Assembly (NCBI GenBank): GCA_031266955.1
Contig: JAISAA010000237.1
Span: forward strand, 1-11,680
Length of the DNA stretch: 11,680 nucleotides
DNA from: Oscillospiraceae bacterium
GTDB lineage: Bacteria > Bacillota > Clostridia > Oscillospirales > Oscillospiraceae
Direction of reading: 5' to 3'
Both the position numbers and the translations under genes were made by a program. Positions 1 through 6,076 of this stretch are shown one piece after another (the stretch's first letter is position 1; each line of letters begins with the position of its first letter). The notes below the pieces were generated by a model. That model was not told the origin of the DNA, made no database searches, and worked only from the letters and a program-made list of their open reading frames with translations.

Positions 1-1521
1 ATCACGAACGTCGATACCGCCGGCTATACGCGCCAGCGCATAATCCAGACGTCCATCGAGCCGTACAACGCCATACGAAAGTTCCGCCCCGTGGACAAGG
101 GCCTTGTCGGGCAGGGCACAAGCGTTATGATCCTCGACCAGATACGCTCCGAATTTCTCGACAGCCAGTTCCGCGTAAACAATTCAGTGCTCGGCTATTG
201 GGACACGCGCACGCAGGGGCTTACATATATGCAGACGCTCTTTGAGAGCACGGACGGCGCGTCGTTGGAAAACAGCATGGGCGTCACGCTGCAGGACAGC
301 GTTTCAGAGCTGTTTTCCGCATTCAAGGTAGGCGAGTTGGAAGCGGCTTCCGCGGAGGAGCGGCTGCTGATACAGCAGTCGGCTATCACGCTAGCGGCAA
401 CGTTCAATCTCACATATCAAAGACTGCAAGCGCAGATGGCGGATCAGGACGCCGCCGTCGGCGTGCTTGCCGATAAAATAAACACCATTGCGGACGCCAT
501 CAGCGAGTTAAATCTCAGCATTTATTCATACGAAATGCTTGAAGAACCCGCGCTCGATCTGCGCGATAAGCGCAACGTGCTGCTCGACGAGCTTTCAAGC
601 CTCGTGGATATCACATACGAAGGCAACGCCGTCGGAGATACGTTCACCGTGAAAGTAGCCGGAGAAGAGCTTGTAAACCACACTACGACGAAAAAGCTTG
701 TCGCCGAGCGCAATCAAACGAGCAAAGTCTCCGGAGAACCTGATGTGTTCGCCGTCTATTGGGACGACGACGGCGACGGAGCTTACAGCGCCGGCGACAG
801 CGCGCTGAGTCTCGACCCGTCCGCCGGCGGCCTTTCCGGCGGCGAATTAAAAGCCCACATCGACCTGCGCGACGGAACATCCGCCGACAACAAAGGCATA
901 GCGTATTATATGAACGAGCTCAACACATTCACCCGCGCGTTCGTGCAGACGATAAACGCCCAGCACAGTCAGGGCTGGACGCACCCGCTGAATACGTCGT
1001 ACGGTTCTTCCCAGCCCGGCGAGGATTTTTGGGAAGTTCCGTCCGGCGGCATCGTCGATATAACAGCCGGGAACCTCAAGCTTTCCGACGATATAATAAA
1101 CGATATATATATGATCGCTTTTTCCGATGATCCCGTCACGTCCAGTACGGCGAGTTATATTCCCGGCGTCACCACTTTCACCGGCAACAATAAGAATATG
1201 CAGGAGATGTACAGGCTGAACGAAGACAACGTGACCTATGGCGGCAAAGACATCGGCACACTGCAAGGCTATCTCGCGGGAATGATGCTCGATTTTTCCG
1301 TGACGCTCTATCATTCAAAGACGCTCGCCGATATCCACGACGTTCAAACGCACGACGTCGACAACCTGCGCCTTTCGATCTCAAGCGTCTCGCTCGACGA
1401 CGAAATGGTGAATATGATAAAATACCAGCACGCCTACGAGGGCTCGTCGCGCATTATCACGGCGATGGACGAGGCGCTCGACATCTTGATAAACAAAATG
1501 GGCCTCGTCGGCCGAAGCTGA
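1..1521 (+). CDS. flgK: Flagellar hook-associated protein 1 FlgK (5' end outside window)
   Basis: FlgK is the first hook-filament junction protein, sitting at the distal end of the hook outside the cell. The reading frame is open from base 1, so the start codon and about the first 20 residues lie to the left. The visible N-terminus (ITNVDTAGYTRQR) is the rod/hook/HAP family motif, normally close to the start. The C-terminus (VSLDDEMVNMIKYQHAYEGS, then a DEALDILINKMG segment) is the typical FlgK/FlgE-type coiled-coil end. The middle is the variable exposed domain and holds an EF-hand-like loop at bases 763-798. About 506 codons are visible, within the usual range for the family. flgL follows after 34 nt in the same direction, the normal pairing. 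An in-frame GTG at 91 is not the start, because the conserved N-terminal motif lies before it. Confidence 0.95.
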   Translation: MTNVDTAGYTRQRIIQTSIEPYNAIRKFRPVDKGLVGQGTSVMILDQIRSEFLDSQFRVNNSVLGYWDTRTQGLTYMQTLFESTDGASLENSMGVTLQDSVSELFSAFKVGELEAASAEERLLIQQSAITLAATFNLTYQRLQAQMADQDAAVGVLADKINTIADAISELNLSIYSYEMLEEPALDLRDKRNVLLDELSSLVDITYEGNAVGDTFTVKVAGEELVNHTTTKKLVAERNQTSKVSGEPDVFAVYWDDDGDGAYSAGDSALSLDPSAGGLSGGELKAHIDLRDGTSADNKGIAYYMNELNTFTRAFVQTINAQHSQGWTHPLNTSYGSSQPGEDFWEVPSGGIVDITAGNLKLSDDIINDIYMIAFSDDPVTSSTASYIPGVTTFTGNNKNMQEMYRLNEDNVTYGGKDIGTLQGYLAGMMLDFSVTLYHSKTLADIHDVQTHDVDNLRLSISSVSLDDEMVNMIKYQHAYEGSSRIITAMDEALDILINKMGLVGRS

Positions 1522-1555
1522 GAGCGCTTTTAGAAGAAAGGAACGGCAGCAGCAA

Positions 1556-2563
1556 ATGAGTATGCGGATCACAAATTCAATGATGGCGAGCAACTACACG
1601 CGCAATCTCCAGCGCAACTACAACCGCGTAAATCTGCTCACGGAGCAAATGACGACGAACAGGCGCTTCGCGCATATCAGCGACGACCCCGCCGCGTTCC
1701 TCGCCGGCCAGCGCGCGCGCTACGCCTTAACGCGTGTGTCGGACTACCAGCGCACTATCGACATCGCGAAATCCCGCCTCACGCAGGCGGAATCCGACCT
1801 TATGGATTTCAACGAGATCGCGGTGAGCGCGCTTGAAACGGTCGATAGTCTCGCCTCCGACGCCAAGGAACCGGCAGACAGGCAGAACGTGTCGTACTAT
1901 ATAGCCCAGCTCCGCGACCATACTCTTATGACGCTCAACTCGATTTTCGGCGATAAATACTCAATGGGCGCGTACAACACGACGGGGACTATGGAATCGG
2001 GCTCCAAAACCCCGCCGTTTACCGTAAATGCGTCCGGAAACCTCTGCTTTAACGGCAAGGATTTGACAGACGTGTCGAACTACTCCGAAATTGAAGCCGT
2101 GATGAAAGAGGTCATCACCTATGATATCGGCGTGTCAGCCGAGATGGGCGTTGCGCTGAACGGCGCCTTGGCCGCGGTTTTCAACGTGGAAAAAGATTCG
2201 GGCGGCACCGTGACAAAAGTCTCAAACCTTTACAACACGCTTGATGATCTATATGGTGAACTTCAGAACGACGCGTACACGGCGAAGGAGCTGTCCGAGA
2301 ATTACATAGAGCCGTTCCAGCAAGCGCAGAAAAATATTCTTGCGCTCGTCGCCGAGATAGGCGGAAAGCAGAAGCGCCTCACGCTTCTCGAATCCAAATA
2401 CGAGCAGGACACGATAAATTACACGCAGATGAAGTCCGACGCGGAAGACGCCGACGAGGCTGAGCTCATAATGATGTTCAAAATGGCGGAGACCGTATAT
2501 AAAGCGTCGCTCGCCACGGGCAATTACGTGCTGCAGCCGACGCTTATGGACTTCATCAAATGA
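1556..2563 (+). CDS. flgL: Flagellar hook-associated protein 3 FlgL
   Basis: FlgL is the second junction protein, linking FlgK to the flagellin filament. The product is 335 residues. The N-terminus (MSMRITNSMMASNYTRNLQR) resembles the flagellin/FlgL N-terminal helical domain, and the following text (NRRFAHISDDPAAFLAGQRAR) matches the family pattern of a short turn, SDDP and then a helix. The C-terminal third is a long helix ending in a flagellin-like tail (MMFKMAETVYKASLATG). The ATG at 1556 has AAAGGA at 1537-1542, a slightly long 13-nt spacing. A second in-frame ATG at 1562 would lie further still from it, so 1556 is preferred. The gene follows flgK by 34 nt and precedes the DUF6470 gene by 30 nt, which suggests one transcript. 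A true flagellin is unlikely given the position right after flgK. Confidence 0.93.
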   Translation: MSMRITNSMMASNYTRNLQRNYNRVNLLTEQMTTNRRFAHISDDPAAFLAGQRARYALTRVSDYQRTIDIAKSRLTQAESDLMDFNEIAVSALETVDSLASDAKEPADRQNVSYYIAQLRDHTLMTLNSIFGDKYSMGAYNTTGTMESGSKTPPFTVNASGNLCFNGKDLTDVSNYSEIEAVMKEVITYDIGVSAEMGVALNGALAAVFNVEKDSGGTVTKVSNLYNTLDDLYGELQNDAYTAKELSENYIEPFQQAQKNILALVAEIGGKQKRLTLLESKYEQDTINYTQMKSDAEDADEAELIMMFKMAETVYKASLATGNYVLQPTLMDFIK

Positions 2564-2593
2564 TAATTTCGCATCCGGAGGTGCCGTTCACGA

Positions 2594-3211
2594 ATGACTA
2601 TCCCGCGGATAAACATTGATCAGCAGCGCGCGACTATCGGAATAACCTTCCCGCGTCCGACGCTGCAAATAGATACGCCCCAGCCGTCGATGAAAATAAC
2701 GGTCGAGGACGCGCGTCTTGAAATGCACTGGGATATGCCGGTGTTCAGTACGGACAAAACGGAATATTACAACGAGCTCGGGCTGAAAAAGCCCGAAACG
2801 CTCCGCCGCGACCGGCAGGCCGCTTACAAGCAGGCCGGCCTTGAAAACACGGCGAAGATAACGCGCGACGGCTGGTACATCGGCGCCGTTGAGCAGCAGG
2901 GCAACCGCGTGGCGGAGCTCGAAAAGCGCCGCACGCTCGCGCCGCCGACGGTCACGGTAAACGTCAAGGCGTTCCCGTCGCATCTCCCGCAGATGTCGTG
3001 GGAAATTTCGCGCCCGGAAACGGAATATTTCCCGTATGAAATAAATATCGACGTGGACGGGGAATATATGCCCTCGATAACGCTCGACGGCTCGCTGTTC
3101 GTGGAAGTATACCTGCGCGACCGTCCGTATCTTACGATCACGGTAGCCGAGCAAGTAGAGGCCGCGATGGACCCGTACAGGACGCATAGAGAGATCAACG
3201 AAGCGATATAA
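2594..3211 (+). CDS. DUF6470 family protein (YviE-like)
   Basis: This 205-residue protein resembles the DUF6470 family, whose Bacillus subtilis member YviE is encoded between flgL and fliW, as here. The function of the family is not established to my knowledge; its constant place in late-flagellar operons suggests a link to flagellar assembly. The sequence has no signal peptide or membrane segment. It starts with short strand-like stretches broken by prolines (PRINIDQQRATIGITFPRP, then PTLQIDTPQPSMKI), typical of the family's N-terminus. The start is well set: GGAGGTG at 2577-2583 lies about 10 nt before the ATG. The assignment rests on this N-terminal pattern and on synteny, so the family call is fairly secure but the role is inferred. 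Confidence 0.82.
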   Translation: MTIPRINIDQQRATIGITFPRPTLQIDTPQPSMKITVEDARLEMHWDMPVFSTDKTEYYNELGLKKPETLRRDRQAAYKQAGLENTAKITRDGWYIGAVEQQGNRVAELEKRRTLAPPTVTVNVKAFPSHLPQMSWEISRPETEYFPYEINIDVDGEYMPSITLDGSLFVEVYLRDRPYLTITVAEQVEAAMDPYRTHREINEAI

Positions 3212-3215
3212 CGTG

Positions 3216-3347
3216 CGTGCGCGCACGGGATACGCCGCATTCGCGGCGGACGGGGGAGCGCTGTCATTCACGTCGCGCGAGGCTATTCCGCAATTGATAT
3301 CAGTAATGCGTCGTAAGTCGCCGAACGGCGACCGGGCTGTAAGCCCG
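3216..3347 (+). promoter_or_regulatory. Structured leader before fliW (four stem-loops)
   Basis: The 158-nt gap between the DUF6470 stop and fliW contains a 12-nt perfect palindrome (CGTGCGCGCACG, 3216-3227), a 6-bp hairpin with a 4-nt loop (3233-3248), a 7-bp hairpin GTCGCCG-AA-CGGCGAC (3317-3332) and, directly abutting it, CGGGCT-GTA-AGCCCG (3333-3347). The last two end 22 nt before the fliW ATG. None is followed by a T-run, so they are not clear intrinsic terminators. They may be RNA processing, stability or translation-control structures. Three GGA triplets (3228, 3248, 3255) lie in or beside the first two. The role is unknown; what the sequence shows is only the hairpins. Confidence 0.5.
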
Positions 3348-3369
3348 TAATTGAAATGAGGCGATTTTT

Positions 3370-3852
3370 ATGCTGCTTGACACAGCGCGTTTCGGTCAGA
3401 TAGAGATAGACGGCGACAAAATGCTGAGCTTCCGCGCCGGCGTGCCCGGCCTTGAGGAATATCACGTGTTCGCCGTCCTGCGCTTTGAGGAAAGCCACCC
3501 GATTATGTGGCTCCAGTCCGCGGAGGAGCCGCGCATCTCCCTGCCCGTGATCGACCCGTTTCTCATAAAACCGGACTACGTCTTCGACATCTCGGACAGC
3601 GACGCGCGCGAGCTGGACCTCACGGGCGCTGACGAGGTGCAGGTTCTCTCCGTGCTCGTCATCCCGGAAAAGCTGGAGGATATGACGATAAATTTCGCCG
3701 CCCCCGTCATAGTGAACACACGCACGGGCGATTCTAAACAGCTTATCCTCGGCGGCGACGCGCATTCCGCCCGCGTCCCCGTTTTCTTTGACATCGCAAG
3801 GTTTTTGAGAGGGGGTAATTCGGATGCTGATCCTGTCGAGAAAAATAAATGA
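3370..3852 (+). CDS. fliW: Flagellar assembly factor FliW
   Basis: FliW is a cytoplasmic protein that binds either flagellin or CsrA. When flagellin is exported, freed FliW sequesters CsrA and relieves translational repression of flagellin (known from Bacillus subtilis). The product is 160 residues, near the usual length of about 150. The N-terminus reads MLLDTARFGQIEIDGDKMLS and then FRAGVPGLEEYHVFAVL, matching the family pattern in which a short strand and an F-x-x-G-x-P-G-L-E motif open the beta barrel. A second family segment is VLVIPEKLEDMTINFAAPVI, followed by a conserved N-x-x-T/G turn. The start has GAGG at 3358-3361 with 8-nt spacing. The 3' end overlaps csrA by 29 nt in another frame, implying coupled translation. 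Confidence 0.95.
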   Translation: MLLDTARFGQIEIDGDKMLSFRAGVPGLEEYHVFAVLRFEESHPIMWLQSAEEPRISLPVIDPFLIKPDYVFDISDSDARELDLTGADEVQVLSVLVIPEKLEDMTINFAAPVIVNTRTGDSKQLILGGDAHSARVPVFFDIARFLRGGNSDADPVEKNK

Positions 3853-4057
3853 GACGATCGTCATCGGCGAAAACGTCCGCGTGACCCTGCTCGGCATCGA
3901 GGGCGATAAGATAAAAATCGGCATTGACGCGCCGAAAAGCGTCCGCATCTTCCGCGAAGAAGTTCTTGAAGCCACAAAGGTGACAAACCGCGAGGCGCTT
4001 GACGCGCCGACGGTCTCTTTTGATTTTAGCAAATTCAATCCGGCACAGCCGGATTGA
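3824..4057 (+). CDS. csrA: Translational regulator CsrA
   Basis: CsrA is a small dimeric RNA-binding protein that represses translation by binding GGA motifs, in Bacillota chiefly on the flagellin mRNA leader. The 77-residue product begins MLILSRKINETIVIG, the family signature. The main RNA-contact residues are present: Leu4, Arg6 and Arg44, the last in the AP-x-x-VRIFREEV segment. Asn55 is at the position reported as important for FliW binding in B. subtilis CsrA (N55), though that stretch aligns loosely. A tail of about 20 residues follows the core. AGAGGGGG precedes the ATG at about 3808-3816. The gene starts inside fliW, so the antagonist and its target are made from one mRNA. The last codons form one half of a hairpin (4032-4060). 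Confidence 0.97.
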   Translation: MLILSRKINETIVIGENVRVTLLGIEGDKIKIGIDAPKSVRIFREEVLEATKVTNREALDAPTVSFDFSKFNPAQPD

Positions 4058-4060
4058 ATT
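4032..4060 (+). terminator. Hairpin terminator overlapping the csrA stop
   Basis: A perfect 13-bp stem (AATTCAATCCGGC, loop ACA, then its reverse complement) spans the last eight codons and the stop of csrA. A T-rich stretch (ATGTTTTATT) follows at 4061-4070. It fits an intrinsic terminator closing the flagellar operon, although the T-run is interrupted. Confidence 0.6.
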
Positions 4061-4100
4061 ATGTTTTATTAAACGTGCGTGCACCTATGTTAAATCTTTA

Positions 4101-4156
4101 TGCGCCTGCGCGGCGCGGCGCCCCCTTTCTTTGCGGAAAGAAAGGGGGGAAAGAAC
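4101..4156 (+). repeat. Left terminal inverted repeat
   Basis: This 56-bp arm pairs with 4546-4601. The internal hairpin has a 12-bp stem at 4121-4132 and 4137-4148 with loop GCGG. It differs from the right arm at three bases, two of them paired with each other (4125 and 4144). Confidence 0.85.
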
Positions 4157-4159
4157 CGC

Positions 4160-4193
4160 CAGGGGAGAGGGATTTCGATTTCCCTCTCCCCTG
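4160..4193 (+). repeat. Second hairpin of the left arm
   Basis: A perfect 13-bp stem, CAGGGGAGAGGGA with loop TTTCGATT and its reverse complement, begins 4 nt inside the left terminal repeat. An analogous hairpin occupies the same place in the right arm (4521-4543). Confidence 0.8.
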
Positions 4194-4216
4194 AACCCCT
4201 CACCTTAAAACGACAC

Positions 4217-4240
4217 AAAGGGGGGCCGCGGCCCCCCTTT
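4217..4240. repeat. 24-nt perfect palindrome
   Basis: AAAGGGGGGCCG is followed directly by its reverse complement, giving a self-complementary 24-mer inside the palindromic element. It has no loop, so as DNA it could extrude a cruciform; as RNA it would need a few central bases unpaired. Confidence 0.8.
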
Positions 4241-4257
4241 GGATTTCCCCCGAGACG

Positions 4258-4359
4258 CAGGACGAGGGACGGCGAATTGGGCGGCGGGCGGTCGAGGACG
4301 CCCGCCCCTACACGGTTCCTCGTGTCTCGTCCTGTAGGGGCCGCCGCCCTCGGCGGCCC
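4258..4359. repeat. Nested central hairpins of the element
   Basis: This stretch holds an outer inverted repeat CAGGACGAG (4258-4266) with CTCGTCCTG (4326-4334). Inside it is GGCGGGCG (4283-4290) with CGCCCGCC (4299-4306). CCCCTACA (4305-4312) pairs with TGTAGGGG (4333-4340), and GGGCCGCCG-CCCT-CGGCGGCCC forms a hairpin at 4338-4359. Some pairings exclude each other, so alternative folds are possible. Confidence 0.7.
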
Positions 4360-4520
4360 GTCCATTCACTCACGTACAACCCAGCGGCAGCGGAACATTG
4401 CGATTCGCGTGTTGACAACAGAGCGCTACAGCACCACGCCCCCCGATACATTCCGCAAATGACAGCGCCGCGCCTACCGGTTGCTAACAACCCCCGTGAG
4501 CCCCCGCGATTTGGGGGTTT

Positions 4521-4543
4521 CAAAAGGGGGAGACCCCCTTTTG
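4521..4543 (+). repeat. Second hairpin of the right arm
   Basis: A perfect 10-bp stem CAAAAGGGGG with loop AGA and its complement lies 2 nt inside the right terminal repeat. Just before it, AACCCCC (4489-4495) can pair with GGGGGTT (4513-4519). The order of hairpin and then a C-run mirrors the left arm. Confidence 0.75.
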
Positions 4544-4545
4544 CC

Positions 4546-4601
4546 GTTCTTTCCCCCATTTCTTTCGGCAAAGAAATGGGGCGCCGCGCCGCGCAGGCGC
4601 A
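4546..4601 (-). repeat. Right terminal inverted repeat
   Basis: This is the inverted partner of 4101-4156, ending 14 nt before the ribosome binding site of the decarboxylase gene. Its internal hairpin carries an A-T pair where the left arm has C-G. Confidence 0.85.
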
Positions 4602-4631
4602 AAAACGCGTAAAAAAAGGAGGCAAAAGCTG

Positions 4632-6032
4632 ATGCGCAGCACCCTATTACCAATGCATATGCCCGGCCACAAGCGCCGCGCCGCCCCCTTTCACGGCGAG
4701 CTGCCCGAAGCTCTCGCCCGCGCCTTCGAGCTCGATATTACCGAGATCAAAGGCGCCGACGATCTGCACGATATGCAAGGCGCCTTGCTCGAAACCGCAA
4801 AGCTCGCCGCCGATTTATACGGCGCGCAGGCGGCGTTCCCAATGGTCAATGGGTCTACAGGCGGTATTCTTGCCGCGGTGAGAGCCGCCGCGCGCGCCGG
4901 AGGCGGCACATCCATCATAATCCCGCGTGCGGCGCATTGTTCAGTCTACAATGCGGCGGAGCTGTGCGGCCTTGAGCCCGTTATGCTCCCTCCGGCTTAT
5001 ACGGACGCCGCCGGCGTCGCGGGCGGCGTGTTGCCGGAGACCGTGCGGGCGGCGTTAGAGTCGTCGCCCGGCGCGGCGGCGGTGCTGATTGCGTCGCCGA
5101 CGTATGAGGGCGTCGTCAGCGACGTCGCGGCTATCGCGGAGATAGCTCACGCGCGCGGACTGCCGCTTATAGTTGACGCGGCGCACGGGGCGCATTTCGG
5201 CTTTTCGGAGAAATTCCCGCAAAACGCCTCGCGCCTCGGCGCGGACATTGAGATCGTCAGTCTGCACAAGACGCTGCCGGCGTTGACGCAGGCGGCCCTG
5301 GCCCTCGTTTCCGGCGATATTATAGGCCCGCGCGGCCTTGAGCGCGAGCTGCGCGTGTTTGAAACGTCCAGCCCATCTTACATCCTGTTAGAATCGATAA
5401 CCGCCTGCCTGAAGCTGCTGAAGGCCCGCGCCGGCGAGCTTTTCGCCGAATATGAAGAAAACCTGTCGCGCGTATATCAAGACCTTGCCGCGCTGAAAAA
5501 CCTTCGCCTTCTGAGCGAAACGGGCAATACAGCCGCCGTCCCGCGCGATATAGGCAAGCTCGTCATAACAACGAACAACTCCGGCATGACCGGCCCCGCG
5601 CTCGCGGACACGCTGCGGGACAAGCACGGTATTGAGCTCGAGATGGCCGCGCCCGGCTTCGCCCTCGCGATGACGTCCGTCTTCGACACGCGCGAAACGC
5701 TCGGCGCCCTCTCCCGCGCGCTCATTGAGATAGATTCCGGAGTCGGGCGCGGGCGGCGCGATCACACGCCGCGAGCCGACATCCCCCGCCGCGCAATGAG
5801 CATTCAAGACGCCCGCTCCGCGGACGGGGAGCTCATAAAAATCGACGAGGCCATCGGGCGCACGGCGCTGGAATACGTCTGGGCGTATCCGCCCGGCGTG
5901 CCTATCGTAGTCCCCGGCGACGTGATAGACGGCGACGCAATCCGCGCCGTCCGCGCGTTGACGGAGGCCGGCGTCACTCCTAAAAGTGACGCCGGAGCTC
6001 TGCCGTACATAACCGTTGATATAAAGACCTGA
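4632..6032 (+). CDS. Orn/Lys/Arg decarboxylase family protein (PLP-dependent)
   Basis: This 466-residue cytoplasmic enzyme belongs to the short Gram-positive group of fold-type I basic amino-acid decarboxylases (B. subtilis YaaO/SpeA type), which convert lysine, arginine or ornithine to the corresponding polyamine precursor. Visible marks in order are MHMPGHK near the N-terminus, a NGSTGG loop that would hold the PLP phosphate, DAAHGAH with Asp182 expected to contact the PLP ring nitrogen, and SLHKTLPALTQ with Lys213 as the Schiff-base lysine. The C-terminal domain contains the family segment EYVWAYPPGVPIVVPGDVI. The start is clear: AAGGAGG at 4616-4622, 9 nt before the ATG. Only about seven residues precede the PMHMPGHK motif, fewer than in B. 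subtilis. The substrate cannot be told from sequence. The gene is flanked by the palindromic element upstream and converges with the flavoprotein gene. Confidence 0.88.
   Translation: MRSTLLPMHMPGHKRRAAPFHGELPEALARAFELDITEIKGADDLHDMQGALLETAKLAADLYGAQAAFPMVNGSTGGILAAVRAAARAGGGTSIIIPRAAHCSVYNAAELCGLEPVMLPPAYTDAAGVAGGVLPETVRAALESSPGAAAVLIASPTYEGVVSDVAAIAEIAHARGLPLIVDAAHGAHFGFSEKFPQNASRLGADIEIVSLHKTLPALTQAALALVSGDIIGPRGLERELRVFETSSPSYILLESITACLKLLKARAGELFAEYEENLSRVYQDLAALKNLRLLSETGNTAAVPRDIGKLVITTNNSGMTGPALADTLRDKHGIELEMAAPGFALAMTSVFDTRETLGALSRALIEIDSGVGRGRRDHTPRADIPRRAMSIQDARSADGELIKIDEAIGRTALEYVWAYPPGVPIVVPGDVIDGDAIRAVRALTEAGVTPKSDAGALPYITVDIKT
5968..5995 (+). repeat. Hairpin inside the 3' end of the decarboxylase gene
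   Basis: A perfect 11-bp stem CCGGCGTCACT with loop CCTAAA and its complement lies within the coding sequence, about 37 nt before the stop. No T-run follows, so it is not a standard terminator; it could stabilise the mRNA end or be chance in GC-rich DNA. Confidence 0.5.
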
Positions 6033-6033
6033 T

Positions 6034-6076
6034 AAAAATCCGCCTCGTGGGAATTATATAATGCTCCCCGCGAGGC
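6034..6076 (-). terminator. Terminator of the minus-strand flavoprotein gene
   Basis: Read on the minus strand, CGCCTCG-C-GGGGA at 6076-6064 pairs with TCCCACGAGGCG at 6052-6041 (7 bp, a small internal loop, 4 bp), followed by GATTTTTATC. The stem begins inside the last codons of the flavoprotein gene. It fits an intrinsic terminator for the minus-strand genes and lies in the 21-nt convergent gap with the decarboxylase. Confidence 0.6.

Larger units (their letters stand above)
4101..4601. mobile_element. 501-bp palindromic element with 56-bp terminal inverted repeats (MITE- or REP-like)
   Basis: The two ends, 4101-4156 and 4546-4601, are inverted copies matching at 53 of 56 positions. Each opens with TGCGCCTGCGCGGCGCGGCG and contains an internal hairpin (CCCCCTTTCTTT, 4-nt loop, complement; in the other copy CCCCATTTCTTT). 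Two of the three differences sit opposite each other in that stem and swap a C-G pair for an A-T pair. A second hairpin follows inward in each arm, and the centre holds further palindromes. There is no transposase or credible gene inside, and no target-site duplication is visible: flanks are CTTTA on the left and AAAAC on the right. This suggests a non-autonomous, probably multi-copy element, or a large structured RNA/DNA repeat. The class is inferred; the repeat structure is read directly. Confidence 0.7.

Noticed and set aside
759..1314. Open frames at 759-1130 plus and 847-1314 minus within flgK
   Set aside because: They overlap the well-supported flgK frame and encode arginine-rich or otherwise unnatural products, as expected for shadow frames in GC-rich DNA.
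2588..3271. 227-codon minus-strand open frame opposite the DUF6470 gene
   Set aside because: It has an arginine-rich shadow composition, while the plus-strand gene has a strong ribosome binding site and operon context.
3212..3369. A known riboswitch class in the fliW leader
   Set aside because: I could not match c-di-GMP, preQ1 or other familiar consensus motifs; only simple hairpins are evident.
4412..4440. TTGACA in the element as a promoter for the decarboxylase
   Set aside because: No -10-like hexamer is found 16-19 nt downstream.
4090..4625. Long open frames on both strands inside the palindromic element (for example 4100-4462 plus, 4308-4625 minus)
   Set aside because: They are made of inverted repeats and homopolymer G/C runs, have no ribosome binding sites, and their products are low-complexity Pro/Arg/Gly-rich. 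Open frames are expected here by composition.
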